Below, piece after piece: positions 1 through 10,681 of a DNA stretch of 64,000 nucleotides (the stretch's first letter is position 1; each line of letters begins with the position of its first letter). The stretch is from Reclinomonas americana ATCC 50394 (taxonomy: Eukaryota; Jakobida; Jakobea; Jakobida), in assembly GCA_048213135.1 (NCBI GenBank), contig PS015097.1, positions 134,679 to 198,678 of the forward strand. Reading direction: 5' to 3'. Under the pieces are notes generated by a model. The model ran no database searches and had not been told where the DNA came from. It saw only the letters and a program-made list of their open reading frames with translations. Made by a program: the position numbers and the translations under genes.

Positions 1-29
1 CGAGAGAGAGAGCTCCGAAAGAAAAAAAC

Positions 30-879
30 CTGGAGCGGGAATGGCCTCGGGCTTGTCGACCTTGTCACTGGAGCACACATTGACAAAGACCTTGATCGGC
101 TCGTCGGTGCGCTTTACCTTGAACACGAACTCCTGCGCTCGACAACAAGGGACGTGTGAGAAGAGGGAGGGAGGGAGGGAGGGAGAGAAGAGAGAGACTG
201 AGAGAGAGACTGAGAGAGAGAGAGAGGAGAAGAGAGAGAGACTGAGAGAGAGAGAGAGTGAGATGAGAGAAGAGAGAGAGAATAGGAGAGACTGGGAGAG
301 GGAGAAGAGAAGAGAGAGAGACTGAGAGAGACTGAGAGAGAGGGAGAAGAGAAGAGAGAGAGAGAGACTGAGAGAGAGAGGGAGAAGAGAAGAGAGAAAG
401 ATGAGAGAAGAGAGAGAGAGAATAGGAGAGACAAGTCTGAAATGCACAAGTCAGAGACTGACCGGCGTCGGCAGAATGATTTGCGCAGTCGCCGACTTGC
501 CCTGCTCAGCCTCCACTTGCCGAATGTACTGCTCATACTCCTGCACACACACACGAACACACACAATGAGCACACACACAGAGAGACAAGAGAGATGCGA
601 TGGAGATCATCCACCTCGCGCGCCTCCGGACTCTGCAGCTCCTCCAGGTACTCCTGAAACATCTTGGCAAACTCCGGGTTCTTCATCGCCTCATTGAAAC
701 GCTGACGCTCCTGCGCTCACACACAAACACACACACAGAGAGACAAAGAGAGAGTGAACATCTCACGCGCGCGCAACACACACTCTCTCTCTCTCTCAAG
801 CACACACCTCAGGCGTCACATCGCCCATGGCCTCACTCGTGGGCGGCCCAAACGGTGGCGGTTGCAGAGGATCACTCAT
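30..879 (-). CDS. DNAAF2: DNAAF2/kintoun-like PIH1-domain protein (5' part, runs off the left edge)
   Basis: Probable cytoplasmic co-chaperone that, in the PIH1 family, helps HSP90/R2TP preassemble axonemal dynein arms. Four exons are seen: 808-879, 615-710, 463-540 and 30-132, joined by GT-AG introns with compatible phases. They give about 116 residues beginning MSDPLQPPPFG. The helical stretch EFAKMFQEYLEELQSPEAR followed by a charged EYEQYIRQVEAEQG segment matches the N-terminus of kintoun. FVFKVKRTDEPIKVFVNVCS is the start of the PIH1 domain (the K-V-F-V-N-V-C core). The rest lies left of base 1. The first ATG (877-879) is 91 bp from the ATG of the divergent ARMC9. Other PIH1 paralogues (PIH1D1, MOT48) are possible; the N-terminal extension favours DNAAF2. 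Confidence 0.75.
162..430. repeat. (GA)n-rich low-complexity intron sequence
   Basis: Interrupted GAGA/GACTGA/GGGA repeats fill the third intron of the PIH1-domain gene. On the gene's own strand this is a long pyrimidine tract leading to its acceptor. The Ser/Leu-rich open frames across it are artefacts. Confidence 0.9.
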
Positions 880-970
880 TCTCTCACTGACACACTAACA
901 CAAAGACAAACGCTCGTTGATTGCAGTTTCGTTCCTGCGAATCTGCTCACCTTTTTGCTGCTGTTTACTA

Positions 971-1276
971 ATGACGAGTTTCGACGAGGAGAGTGCAGTG
1001 CAACTCATCCGCGAGTTCCTCGGCGCTCAGCACTATGCAGAGACACTGACGCGCTTTGAGGAGGAGCGCAGTGCAAAGCAAGCTGCTGGAGGAGGAGGTG
1101 CTGCGCAACAGCAGCTGCAGCAGGAGCCTCCAAAGGAGCTGTGGACTGCGGATAGTGTGGTGGTGAGTGGGAGGAGAGAGAGAGAGACAGGAGAGAGGAG
1201 AGAGTGAGTGGTGAGACTGGTGACGCACACACTCTTGCACACACACACATAGCAACGGTGATCAACCACTGTGATC

Positions 1277-1309
<33 letters not shown>

Positions 1310-4300
1310 NNNNNNNNNNNNNNNNNNNNCACACACACTGTGTCACGCACAGATCAACGCACTGCGATCAATCCTCATTCTTCAATCCTCACCTGTCTGT
1401 CTCTTCTCCCTGTCGCAGGCCGAGTTGGAATCATCGTTTGTGGCTGGCGAGACATCGGCGTTCTTTGACACGTGGGCGAAGCGCGTTCAGGCGCGTGCAC
1501 GATCCACGGCCGATGGCGTGCGCCTGGAGTTCTTTTGTCGCGTGTACTTTGCGCTGTACAGTCACATGGTGGCGGAGCAGCGACCGGCGTCGGCCACGGT
1601 GGTGGGCACCAGTGGTTTGTCGGCCATTAGTGAGGCCGATAATCGGCGGCGAGTGCAGCACTTTCGGGAGTACCTGGAGACGCACAGCGATGAGTTGGCG
1701 TACTCGAGTGACTATCTGCCGTTCTTTGCGCTGCCGTACGTCTCCAACCCGAAGCGGCATCCCACCTTTGCTCACCTCTTCAAGGTTGGTGGCGATGTAT
1801 TACTTCATTCTTCCTCGTGTGTGCATGCGGTTCACGCAGAAAATGCGCAGTCGGAGTGGAGTGAGAGCCTGATGGTGGACGTGGAGGAGTTTGCGCGTGC
1901 GTGGCTGGTGTCGGCCACACAAAAGCCGCGACTGCTGGAGTTGGTGGCACAGGTAACATGTACATGATCGGTTGATGAAAGACAGTGGCCAGTGCTGACA
2001 CACACACACATACACACACCCAGGATCGCGAAGCAATGCGTCGCGGTGGTGACGCCCTCGGCAGCACACGGCAGCTGCAGCAGCAGCTGGCCGACTCCAC
2101 TGCACTACATGCTCGCCTCTTCCAGCTCACGCGACAACTGCTGCGCTGTGTGGAGTCGCTGTCGGTGTCACAGAGCTCGCGGGTCTGTGTGTGTGTGTGC
2201 CCTTTGATGATCAATCCATCTCCAGCGCTCACTGGTGAGTCATCACAGAACCTCGACGAGTTTATCGATTACGTGCACGGCGAACTGGAAGAGCTGCGAC
2301 CGCTCTCTGTGGCCCCATCACCCAAGCACGGCAATCGTGGACATGCGCCAGCTCCTGGTCGCTCCTCCGCCTCGCCACCACTACCGCAGTCGAAAGCATT
2401 CTCCATGGCCTCCACTGCATTCTCTGTTGTCGGCAGCTCCTCCACGTCACCGACGGGCGTGCCCCTTAGCCGCCCCATCGGCACCAGTGTGGGCGGGATG
2501 CCAGGCGATCGACCCGGCTCGGCACGACCCAAGAGTGCACTGGCTGGCGACGTGGCCCCTGCGCCACTAGATTACGGTTTGTTGCATCAGGACATGCTGT
2601 CGGAGATGAATCCGGTCGAGAAGGCGTACTTGTTGCAGGCGCTGCGATGGGTGTGTGTTGTCTCTGTTTGTTTGTGTGCGTTGTCGTCGGCATGTGACTC
2701 AATACGCCGCCATCACCACTGCACGCTCGCAGCGTCTCACCAAACCCGGTGTCAAGGCCAAGAAGCGCGTGCAGATGCAAGTGTTGATTTCCTACATTGA
2801 AAACGACCTGCTCGGTCTGAAGGCCACTGGCGACCTGAAGGTATGCAGCGCGCTGACCGAAGTGTCCTCTCATTGCCTTGCTCAAATTTAGTGCTTGGCG
2901 CGTGCGCGTGCAGCACATTCTCGATCGACTGTGCCAGGATGGCGACAGTCCAGAGGACGGCATGGTGCGCGAGTACACGCTGCGTCTCATGAACTCGCTG
3001 GCCTCGTTTGTAGCTGGTGCTGCGTTCTTCATCGCTCTCTCTCCCTTTCTTCCGGAAGCCCGCTCTCACATGGCGCCCGTTTCAGGTCGCAAGTACTTGC
3101 TGGACGACGAGAACATTATCGATCGTCTCGTCAAGGTCTCGCGTGACGAGCAGCAGGACAGTTGTGCACGGCAGAACGCCATTGGCATTTTGCAAAAGTT
3201 TTCACTTCGGTGCGTTGCACCCAACCGCAATTCTCCACAGCTAGGCGACTCACGTGCTCTCTTCGCCTGGCAGTCGTGCGGCGCAAAATACCATGATTGA
3301 CAAGGGTGTGATTGAGATGCTGATTGAGCTGTTCCGGGCGGATTCAGGGTCGGACGAAGGGTTGCGTGGCGTGGCGCACCGAATGGAGACGCGATGGTGG
3401 AGACTGACATGCAGCGGTGGTGTGATGCAGGCTGAGCGAGTATACGTCGCAGTATGGCACTGCGTTGCTCATGAATCTACTCCTGCGACACTCGGGCAAG
3501 GTGCGAGCGGAGAGCGAAGGCGACAAGTTGCTGTCGGTGTTGATGGACATGCTGGATCACGAGAATTTGCAAGTTGCGTGCCAAGGTAGCGAGTGGACTG
3601 CGTCTCGGGCTAACAGTGGATATCGCGACACAGGTGCGAACCTACGTCAATGGTGCGCTGTACTCGGCCTTGTCGCGCACGGCGCTGCGGGAAAAGGGAC
3701 ACGAGATTGGACTGCCGGCCATGCTCACCGAGTTGGCACAACGATGTCCCGACGAGGATGTGGCGCGACAGCTTGGTTTCATTCAGCAGCAGCTGCTTTC
3801 CACAGGTCAGTGTTCTTTTACGAGGATGGGGAAGCGGGGTGAGCATCTCGGCTGATAAAATAGATCATGCAGCACCGGATGACGACGAGAGCGACGGCGA
3901 AGATGGTGAGGACGGCGACGATGTGACCGATTTTGACGATGATGAGGATGTTTCGTGATTCATTCGCCGACACGCCGTGTGTGTAAACAAGCATCCACTG
4001 ACTTGATTCGTGCGCAGGAGGACATGTATGACGACGAGCCGGACGATGATCCCGAGACGCTGCCGCTGCGTGCGGGACTGCAGGGTGAACGGATTCTCGT
4101 CGCCAAGTATCTTGCATCAGAGGTAATGCACCGTGCACCTCGTTGTTTCCTCCGCCGAGATGATACTCATTCGTGGCACAGGACAAGGCCCATCACGATG
4201 TCGTCAACGTATCGCAGTCGATTGACTTGCGCATCAAGGTGATCACTCCGCACGTGTGTGCACGCGCGTCCTTTTCCCTCTCACACCGTCACGCACACGC

Positions 4301-4895
4301 ACAATAGCAACAATCGGCACGAGCGGTTCCCGCCGGAATTCGCGACGGCGGCGTGACAGAATCCATGGAACTCGGGCGGCCGCAGACGGGTTCAGGTCTG
4401 CTTCAAGTGACTGATGAGCGTGTATCCACAATGCTCATCCTTTCCCCGTCCCGCAGTGCAACGCGACGCCGCGCAAATCAAGCTGGTGAAAAACTCGGTC
4501 CGCGTGGCCGAGCCACTCAGTCCAACATCGCGTGGACCACAACAGTCAGCGCAGTCGCACCACACTCCACCTCCACCAGGCTCCGCAGCCAGGGAGTCAT
4601 GGACTGAGGATGGTCCCGAGCCCACACCACCGCCGGCGTTCTACAAGACCACCATGGAGGAGGAGGGCCAGCTGGCGGCAGCCCTCGGAACTCCACCACC
4701 GCCCAAGAAGGGAGTCGCCGAGCCTCAAGAGTTGCGCGCGCACACACACACCTTGTTCCCCTCGCACAGAAGACTCACTCACTCCTCCACACACGTGCGT
4801 CGTCGTCGCGTCACAGGGCACGAGAGTATGCCTTCGCCTTTGCCACAAGGCCAAAAATGCCGAGAACTCCGGCCGGTCCTCGTCCATCGCTGTAG
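971..4895 (+). CDS. ARMC9: ARMC9 (LisH + armadillo-type ciliary basal body protein)
   Basis: Basal-body/ciliary protein; human ARMC9 is a Joubert-syndrome gene in a module that controls ciliary tubulin modification. The first exon (MTSFDEES...) holds a LisH motif (FLGAQHYAETLTRFEEE). Later exons give a helical region (EYLETHSDELAYSSDYLPFF), a Ser/Pro-rich linker near 2330-2540, and armadillo-like helices (MVREYTLRLMNSLASF; QYGTALLMNLLLRHSG; VRTYVNGALYSALSRTALR). An Asp/Glu-rich stretch (3880-3955) and a Pro-rich tail follow. The last exon reads EYAFAFATRPKMPRTPAG and stops at 4893-4895; the RPK-PRTP ending is like animal ARMC9. About 15 exons. Intron 1 contains the 20-N gap. Two introns (3361-3430 and 3573-3633) begin GTTGCG. 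Borders of the last five exons are uncertain. Confidence 0.85.
1282..1329. repeat. (CT)n microsatellite and 20-N assembly gap
   Basis: A (CT)n run at 1282-1309 abuts 20 Ns at 1310-1329 inside ARMC9 intron 1; the gap was probably caused by the repeat. Confidence 0.95.
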
Positions 4896-4962
4896 ACGAC
4901 GTAGGGCCACCCACTGTGTGTGCATAATGAACATGAATCGACAAAATCCTATTGTGTACTCG

Positions 4963-6209
4963 TCATTCCCGGTCCCTGCTCTTGGTCTTGCCGGCAAACT
5001 TGCTCTTCTTCTTCTCCATTTTCGCAGGTGTTGGCTTGCGACTGCTGCTGTCCACATCCATCTTCTGCGCAAGTGGGCATGAGAGGGGAGGAAGGAGGAG
5101 GAGGATGAAGAGGATGGTGTCGGACCTTGCTGGGAGCGGCCGGTTTGGTGGTCGGGCTGAATGACACACGCTGTCCGCCTTGCTCACGCTGCGCCTTCTT
5201 GGCAATGAACTGGGTGTTGTGTGCACGAGTGAGCCAGGGCGATGCATGCATTCAAGGACAAGACGGTCAGGCCACACCTCTTCCTTTTCTTGCAACTCTT
5301 GCAGCTGCTTCTCGCGCAACTCGGCCAGACGTGCTTCCTGCAACGCGACGTGTCGGCATGCCAGGATGCACAACAACGAACAAGATACCATCGTCTCCAC
5401 TCACCCTGGCCTCGAGCTTAGATCGCTTCCTCTCCTCGCGCTTCTCCTTCAACATCTTCTGCTTCTCCACTCGTTGTTGCTACGCCACTCATCAGCTCAT
5501 GTGCGCGGAACTCAGCTTCAACACACAAGCCTCACCTGACGTCGCGCAGTGTCTCGCTTCTGCTCCTCCTGCTTCCCCACCACTTGCTGCAATCACACGG
5601 AAGATCAGCACCACCAATGACACGCGCGAGGGGGGAGACACACGCCGACAACGCAACATCCATGATGTTGAGCATGGCCGATGGCACCTCTGCAAACTTC
5701 TTGCCCTTCTTCCGACTGATGTGTATCTTGCCCTGCGCATCCACCCGTTGCTTCTTCCTTGCAGGTGCCAACTCTTCCTCCACCGCCTTTTCCGCGCCTT
5801 TTGCTCCCTTTTCTGCAACGGCCTCTGCCTCGCGAGGTCTCTTGTTGGCTGCAGTCGGCTTCTTGGCAGTGGCAGTCGCTGTCACCAGTGGCAGGCGCGC
5901 GTGCAGCACACCATCCACGACTTCTGCACTGCCTGCACGCACATTGACTTGAACTCCATTGGGGTAGGGCACTCTGTGTGCGCGTGTGTGCGAGGGCGTG
6001 CGTGTGTGTCAGGTTTCTGCGTATGTGCACATGCACATGCACAGCAGGCGAAAAACAGGACGCAACTCGACGCGCGACTTGCCCCGCGCGTACTCCACGC
6101 AAAAGTGTGTGGCTGTGGGTGCAATGCGCAGGTCATCCAGAGTGGCCTTTGGTGGCAGCTTGACAGTGGCCACCACCTCCTGAGCCGTGACCTCGAACTC
6201 GCACTCCAT
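4963..6209 (-). CDS. CS (Hsp20/p23-like) domain protein with basic coiled-coil tail
   Basis: Not matched to a named gene. Exon 1 (ATG 6207-6209, MECEFEVTAQEVVATVKL) spliced to exon 2 gives a CS fold of about 80 residues ending YPNGVQVNVRAGSAEVVDGV and LHARLPLV. It resembles the C-terminal CS domain of PIH1 proteins. A Lys/Ala-rich segment follows (KKPTAANKRPREAEA), then a coiled coil spread over short exons (EKQKMLKEKREERKRSKLEA, RLAELREKQLQELQEKEE). The very basic tail (PAKMEKKKSKFAGKTKSRDR) ends at 4963-4965. Six introns; the one following MD (donor near 5665) starts GTTGCG. It could be a chaperone adaptor or a nuclear/nucleolar protein because the tail looks like a localisation signal. It lies tail to tail with ARMC9. 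Confidence 0.6.
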
Positions 6210-6333
6210 TGTCTCAAAAAAAAAGGCAGTCCTGTGTGACAGCCTTCTTCGTTCTTCATTCTCACAAAAGGCACAGGTGGGTGGCGGTGGTGGTGATGGT
6301 GGTGGTGGTGGTTGTTGTTCGGGGTACACCAGC

Positions 6334-8486
6334 TCACAGCATGATTAGGCCGACCTGATTGCTCTGAAGTGGCGGGCAGCGGAAGTTGTAGAGGTAAAAA
6401 TTGAGGGTGCCGTCGCCAGGACCGAACTTGTTCGGGCGCAGCCAGTCCTCGCTGTTCATCATCTCCAGTGCGTTGAAGACATCGAAACCAGCCTGTGTAT
6501 GGGTGAAGAGAGAGAGAGAGGGATCGATCAGGTCGATTATAAAATATCGATGATAATGGAGGTAACAACTGACCTGCTTGGCCAGCCTCAGCATGTCTTG
6601 CGCCAGCTGCTGTACATCGTTCACCGAGGTCACCTGGTAGAACGAGTACGCCGCCATCAACACCTTGTGCTTCTCATGTCGCATCACGGTCGAAGGCAGT
6701 GAGTAGAAGCTGCCAAAGTCTGTCACATCGCCACTTGCGTTCTGCCGCCGAGAGTCGGGTCAGTCCAAACAAACAACAAACGACACGTGATAAGAGCCCA
6801 CCTCGACCACATATGTCCACACGACCTTGTCGCGCGGCATGAACCAGTGCGCCACCTCGTCTTCCGAGTAGATTTGGTGGAACTTGAAGCGTGCCAGGAA
6901 TTCGTTAAAGACACGCGTCATCGACGGCACATGTCGCAGCTCCATCGGTCGCAGCGGCAGCACGGTCTCGGGCGACAGCTGGTACAGGCGCTTGGTCATC
7001 TTCATCGGATTCTTGAAGCGTTCAAACTGGCGTGGGATGCGCGAGAAACCAATGGCAATCAGCTTCTCTGGGTTGAGCGAGCGGTGCCAGTATTGGCACT
7101 TGCCGACGGGCCGCGGCAGCAGTGTGCCGGCCGTGTAGACAGCTTGCCAGATGTTTTCCCGGTTGACACGGCGGGTGATTTCGGAGATGAGCTTGGGGGC
7201 GAGGCGCTTGGAGCGCAGCTCCTTGTGCACGCACAGGAAGTTGATCTCCACCATCATGCGAGTGCTGGTGACGATGATGATGACATGAAGGAGAAGTGAG
7301 CGAGTGAGTGAGTAAGTGAGCGAGTAGGTGGTGAACGTGACGCAACTCGCTCATCACTGTCATGTGAATCGGAATGGCGGAGATGAAGCCGACAATCACG
7401 CGAGTCTCCTTGACGCGCACACCCACATGCCAGATGCGCTTGAAGCCTGGTGGCTTGAGCGACCACAACAAAAACTCAGGCTGGTAATCGAAGCGGAACA
7501 TGGCATCGTCGTCCTCCACGTAGTTGTCGCGCAGCAATTCGTACACCTCTCGCAACTGCGCTGCATGTCAGGAAAGAGAGAGATGGAGAGGGCGCAAAGT
7601 GTCGCCACAGACCTCACGCTCATTGTCCACATCCACCGACACCCACTCAAAGGCATCAGGCAACTTCAGCGGCTCGGCCGGGATGGCGTCGACACCAGGC
7701 GATGCCTCAATCTCACCAACATCCTCCGGAATCTCGGCTGTGCGATGTCGACGGATGAGCGAAGAATTCCACAACAGCGAACGACTGAGTTGTCTTCAAC
7801 AGTCAATCAACAACAAACAGCCTACTCTGTCCAAGTGTCAAGCTCGTCGTCGTCACTGTCAGGCTGCGACGATCTACGTCTCTCTCCCTTCTCGTACAAG
7901 TGCACATGCTGTCTCCCGAGCACCAATCTCTCCTCTCTTTCCCTGTTGGATCACCACCTGTCCTGTCTCTCTGCACATCCCACTGACTCACCAAGACGTG
8001 TCACCGGCTGCGTATCCCAGAACTTGTGCTTCTCGTTCTTCTTCTCCTCGGGAATGTGCAGCGGCTGCATGAAGCACAAGCAACAGTGTCAATTCCTCTT
8101 CTCAGGCAATCAAACAATCCACCACACACAAGCACGAAACATCGTTTCGACTGCGACGTTTCCGCTCTTCCTCCGGATCGATCTCGTCATCATCGGCCAC
8201 AGGCTATGCGAGAAATAATAGCACACACACACTTGTCAGAGGAGGCATGAGCGATGAGAATGCCTCTCTGTGTGTGTTGCCTCTGTCTCTCTGTCTCTCG
8301 CAGTGTGTGCGTTGGTGTGTGCGTGTGTGAGCGTGCAACGACAATGCGCGTGAGACATGGCGCGAGAAGAATTGCATGCATGCGCTGTCGTGCTGTATGT
8401 ATGTGTGTCTGTGTTGCTTGCTCGCATATGGCGTGTAGATGAGAGGAACGCACCGGGTCGCGGCTGCCTCCCTCGTTCTTGCTCAT
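6334..8486 (-). CDS. NMT: Glycylpeptide N-tetradecanoyltransferase (N-myristoyltransferase)
   Basis: Transfers myristate from myristoyl-CoA to N-terminal Gly of proteins in the cytosol. The chain begins [12 protein letters not shown] (ATG 8484-8486), with an acidic/basic low-complexity head. Then [20 protein letters not shown] and [17 protein letters not shown] give the family's N-terminal signature. [39 protein letters not shown] (CoA-binding region) and [20 protein letters not shown] are textbook NMT motifs. The C-terminus [17 protein letters not shown] ... VGLIML has the terminal carboxylate position used as catalytic base in this family. About seven introns. Length is as expected (about 430 aa). 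Very secure. Confidence 0.96.
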
Positions 8487-8785
8487 CGTGCCTGTCGTAA
8501 TCAAAACAATTGGGACACAAGGACGTGAGAAGTTTGCGACTTGTCTCTCCCACTCGTTTTGCACAGTTTTTTTCAGCGTGCGTACACTAGGGCGAAGCCG
8601 ACGAGAAAAAGCGAGTCACGGGAAGAAAAAAGAGAGAGGTATGGAGACAGAAGGAGAGACAAACGCCCAATGAGTCGGGGCGCAGACGACGATGACAACC
8701 AAAAAAAGAAAGAAAAGAGCGAGAGGATAGTAGGAGAGGAGAGGAGAGGCACCGCAGCAGCCTCCAGCTTCTTCGAGTACACAGA

Positions 8786-10510
8786 TTACGCGACCGGGTC
8801 AAACGGTGGTTCTGAGGTCCTGTCCATCACCGCCTTCCAGTCAATAGTGTCGAACCACGGGTGCGCCATAATGTCGTCGACGCCAGTGGGGCCGTATCCC
8901 AGGCGCTTTTCAGGCTCACGCACAAAGAGCTGCAAGACGACGAGTTGTCGTTAGTTGCAAGCTTTCCATTCCCACGCAGACCAAAAAACACACGCAAACA
9001 CACACCTTGGACATAAAGTCCTTGCACTCCTCCGACAACCAGTCTGGGTACCTCACCTCGGCCGTCATGATGAGTTGTATTATTCCGTAGTCGTTGGGTG
9101 CCCAGAACGGTTTCTGTGCACGCGCAATGAGAAACCTCGCGCACTAATTCCACCCCCCTTTTCAAATCAGCATCGTACCTCTCCCAGCATTTCCATCAGA
9201 ATCACGCCCATGCTCCACCAGTCAATGGCCGGCGAGTAGATCTCGTTGATCATGTCGGGGGCCTGGTACATGGGTGTTCCGAGGTACGTCTTCAGCACGG
9301 TGTTGGAGCTGGCGAGATCCTTGGCCAGACCGAAATCGGTCAGCGCAATGTGCCCATTAGCGTATATACAAATGTTGGAGGGCTTGAGATCGCGGTGCGA
9401 GATGCCACACGAGTGCAGGTGACCCACGGCCAGAATCAACTCGCATGCAAACAATCGTACAGTGTCCTCGTCAAACGGACCGGACTCCTCCAGCTTTTGC
9501 GCCACGTCGCCTGCGCCATCATCATCTCGTGTGTCAGCACGAGGAGGACAGAGAGAAGGGAGGAGAAAAAGGCGACTGGCATCACCTTGCGAGCAGTAGT
9601 CCATGACGAGATTGAGCAGGCCCTCCTCGACAAACGCAAACACCAGGTTGACCACGTACGGGTGCTTGACCTTGTGCAGAATGTTCGTCTCGGCATCGGC
9701 ATACTTTTCCAGATTGCCCTCCGCCAGCTTGTGCACATCCATTTGCTTCAGCGCAAACACCACTCCATCTACACACACACACATGTAAGTAAGTGAGCAG
9801 AAAAAAATGCCATGATCAAGAAGAATGAAGCAAACTGCCATCCGCGCGTGTGCATGTGCGCGCGCGCGCAAAGTGCCCACAGATAGCACACACACACTAC
9901 GTGACAAAGACAAGCGCGAAAAAGCGGGGCGTCGTGTGTGAGGGCGAGCATTCCGCCTTGTGCTCGACAACACACGCAGAAAAGACAACACACAAAGCCC
10001 GAACAATCACGCTCAATTCCCCCGCTCCTCTGCTGCCATCACATGCCAAGCACACACGTACTCCTTAGTAGCATTGTGTGTGCGCGTGTGAGAGAGAGTG
10101 CGAGAGAGAGAGAGTGAGGGAGGGGGGGGGACGCGCGCGGGGGAATACGAGGAGTGGAGAGGAGAAGAGTGTTGCGCGTGGACATGTCGCGCTCAGTGTG
10201 TGCGCGTGTGTTGAGAGAGAGCGCGCGCACCGTACTCGGGTCGCTGTCCGTCGACATCAATGTACTTGGCGGCTGACACAGTGCTGCAACAAGAAGAGAG
10301 AGAGAGAGAGATCAGAAGAGAGAGAGAGAGTCTTGTGTGCAACCAAGAGCGCTTACCCAAAGGATCCGACACCAATGGTCGACACCTTGTCAAAGTTCTG
10401 CGCGTGTGTGAGTGTGAGCAAGTGCGTGTGTGTGTGTGTGCAAGAGCAGACAGACAACAAACCTCCAGCGAGACTGGCTTGCCATCGGGTGTGTGCCGTA
10501 CTACACTCAT
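8786..10510 (-). CDS. AGC-type serine/threonine protein kinase (short, PKA/PDK1-like)
   Basis: Spliced product of about 290 residues that is almost only a kinase domain. Start MSVVRHTPDGKPVSLE (ATG 10508-10510). Glycine loop GVGSFGTV, VAIK-type lysine in VVFALKQMD, catalytic loop HRDLKPSN, LTDFGLAKD, and activation segment KTYLGTPMYQAPD with APD instead of the usual APE. Subdomain IX is IDWWSMGVILMEMLGE. The end (EKRLGYGPTGVDDIMAHPWF, then W..V..R..EPPFDP) is the RLG...HPFF...PPF.P signature of AGC kinases. The protein stops at once after it (TAA 8786-8788), so there is no hydrophobic-motif C-tail. All catalytic residues are present. Head to head with SCS-alpha. The exact subfamily is not clear. 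Confidence 0.88.
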
Positions 10511-10536
10511 GAATGCGTGAACAAGGGAGGTCGCGT

Positions 10537-10538
<2 letters not shown>

Positions 10539-10572
<34 letters not shown>
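10539..10572. repeat. (CA)n microsatellite
   Basis: Pure CA run just outside the kinase start, in the short spacer between the divergent kinase and SCS-alpha genes. Confidence 0.9.
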
Positions 10573-10579
<7 letters not shown>

Positions 10580-10681
10580 CAGGGAGATGAAGAAGGCGCG
10601 GGGATGAGGGTTACGTATACCAATAGCCGTGGGAATTGCGCGCATGGTGACCGTGACCCCTTCTCCCGCATTATCAAAGCC

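Noticed and set aside
114-460. Ser/Leu-rich and Arg/Glu-rich open frames near the left edge
   Set aside because: Products of the (GA)n intron of the PIH1-domain gene; true exons flank it.
880-970. RFX X-box between DNAAF2-like and ARMC9
   Set aside because: No pair of GTTNCC/GGNAAC-type half-sites at the right spacing could be found by eye.
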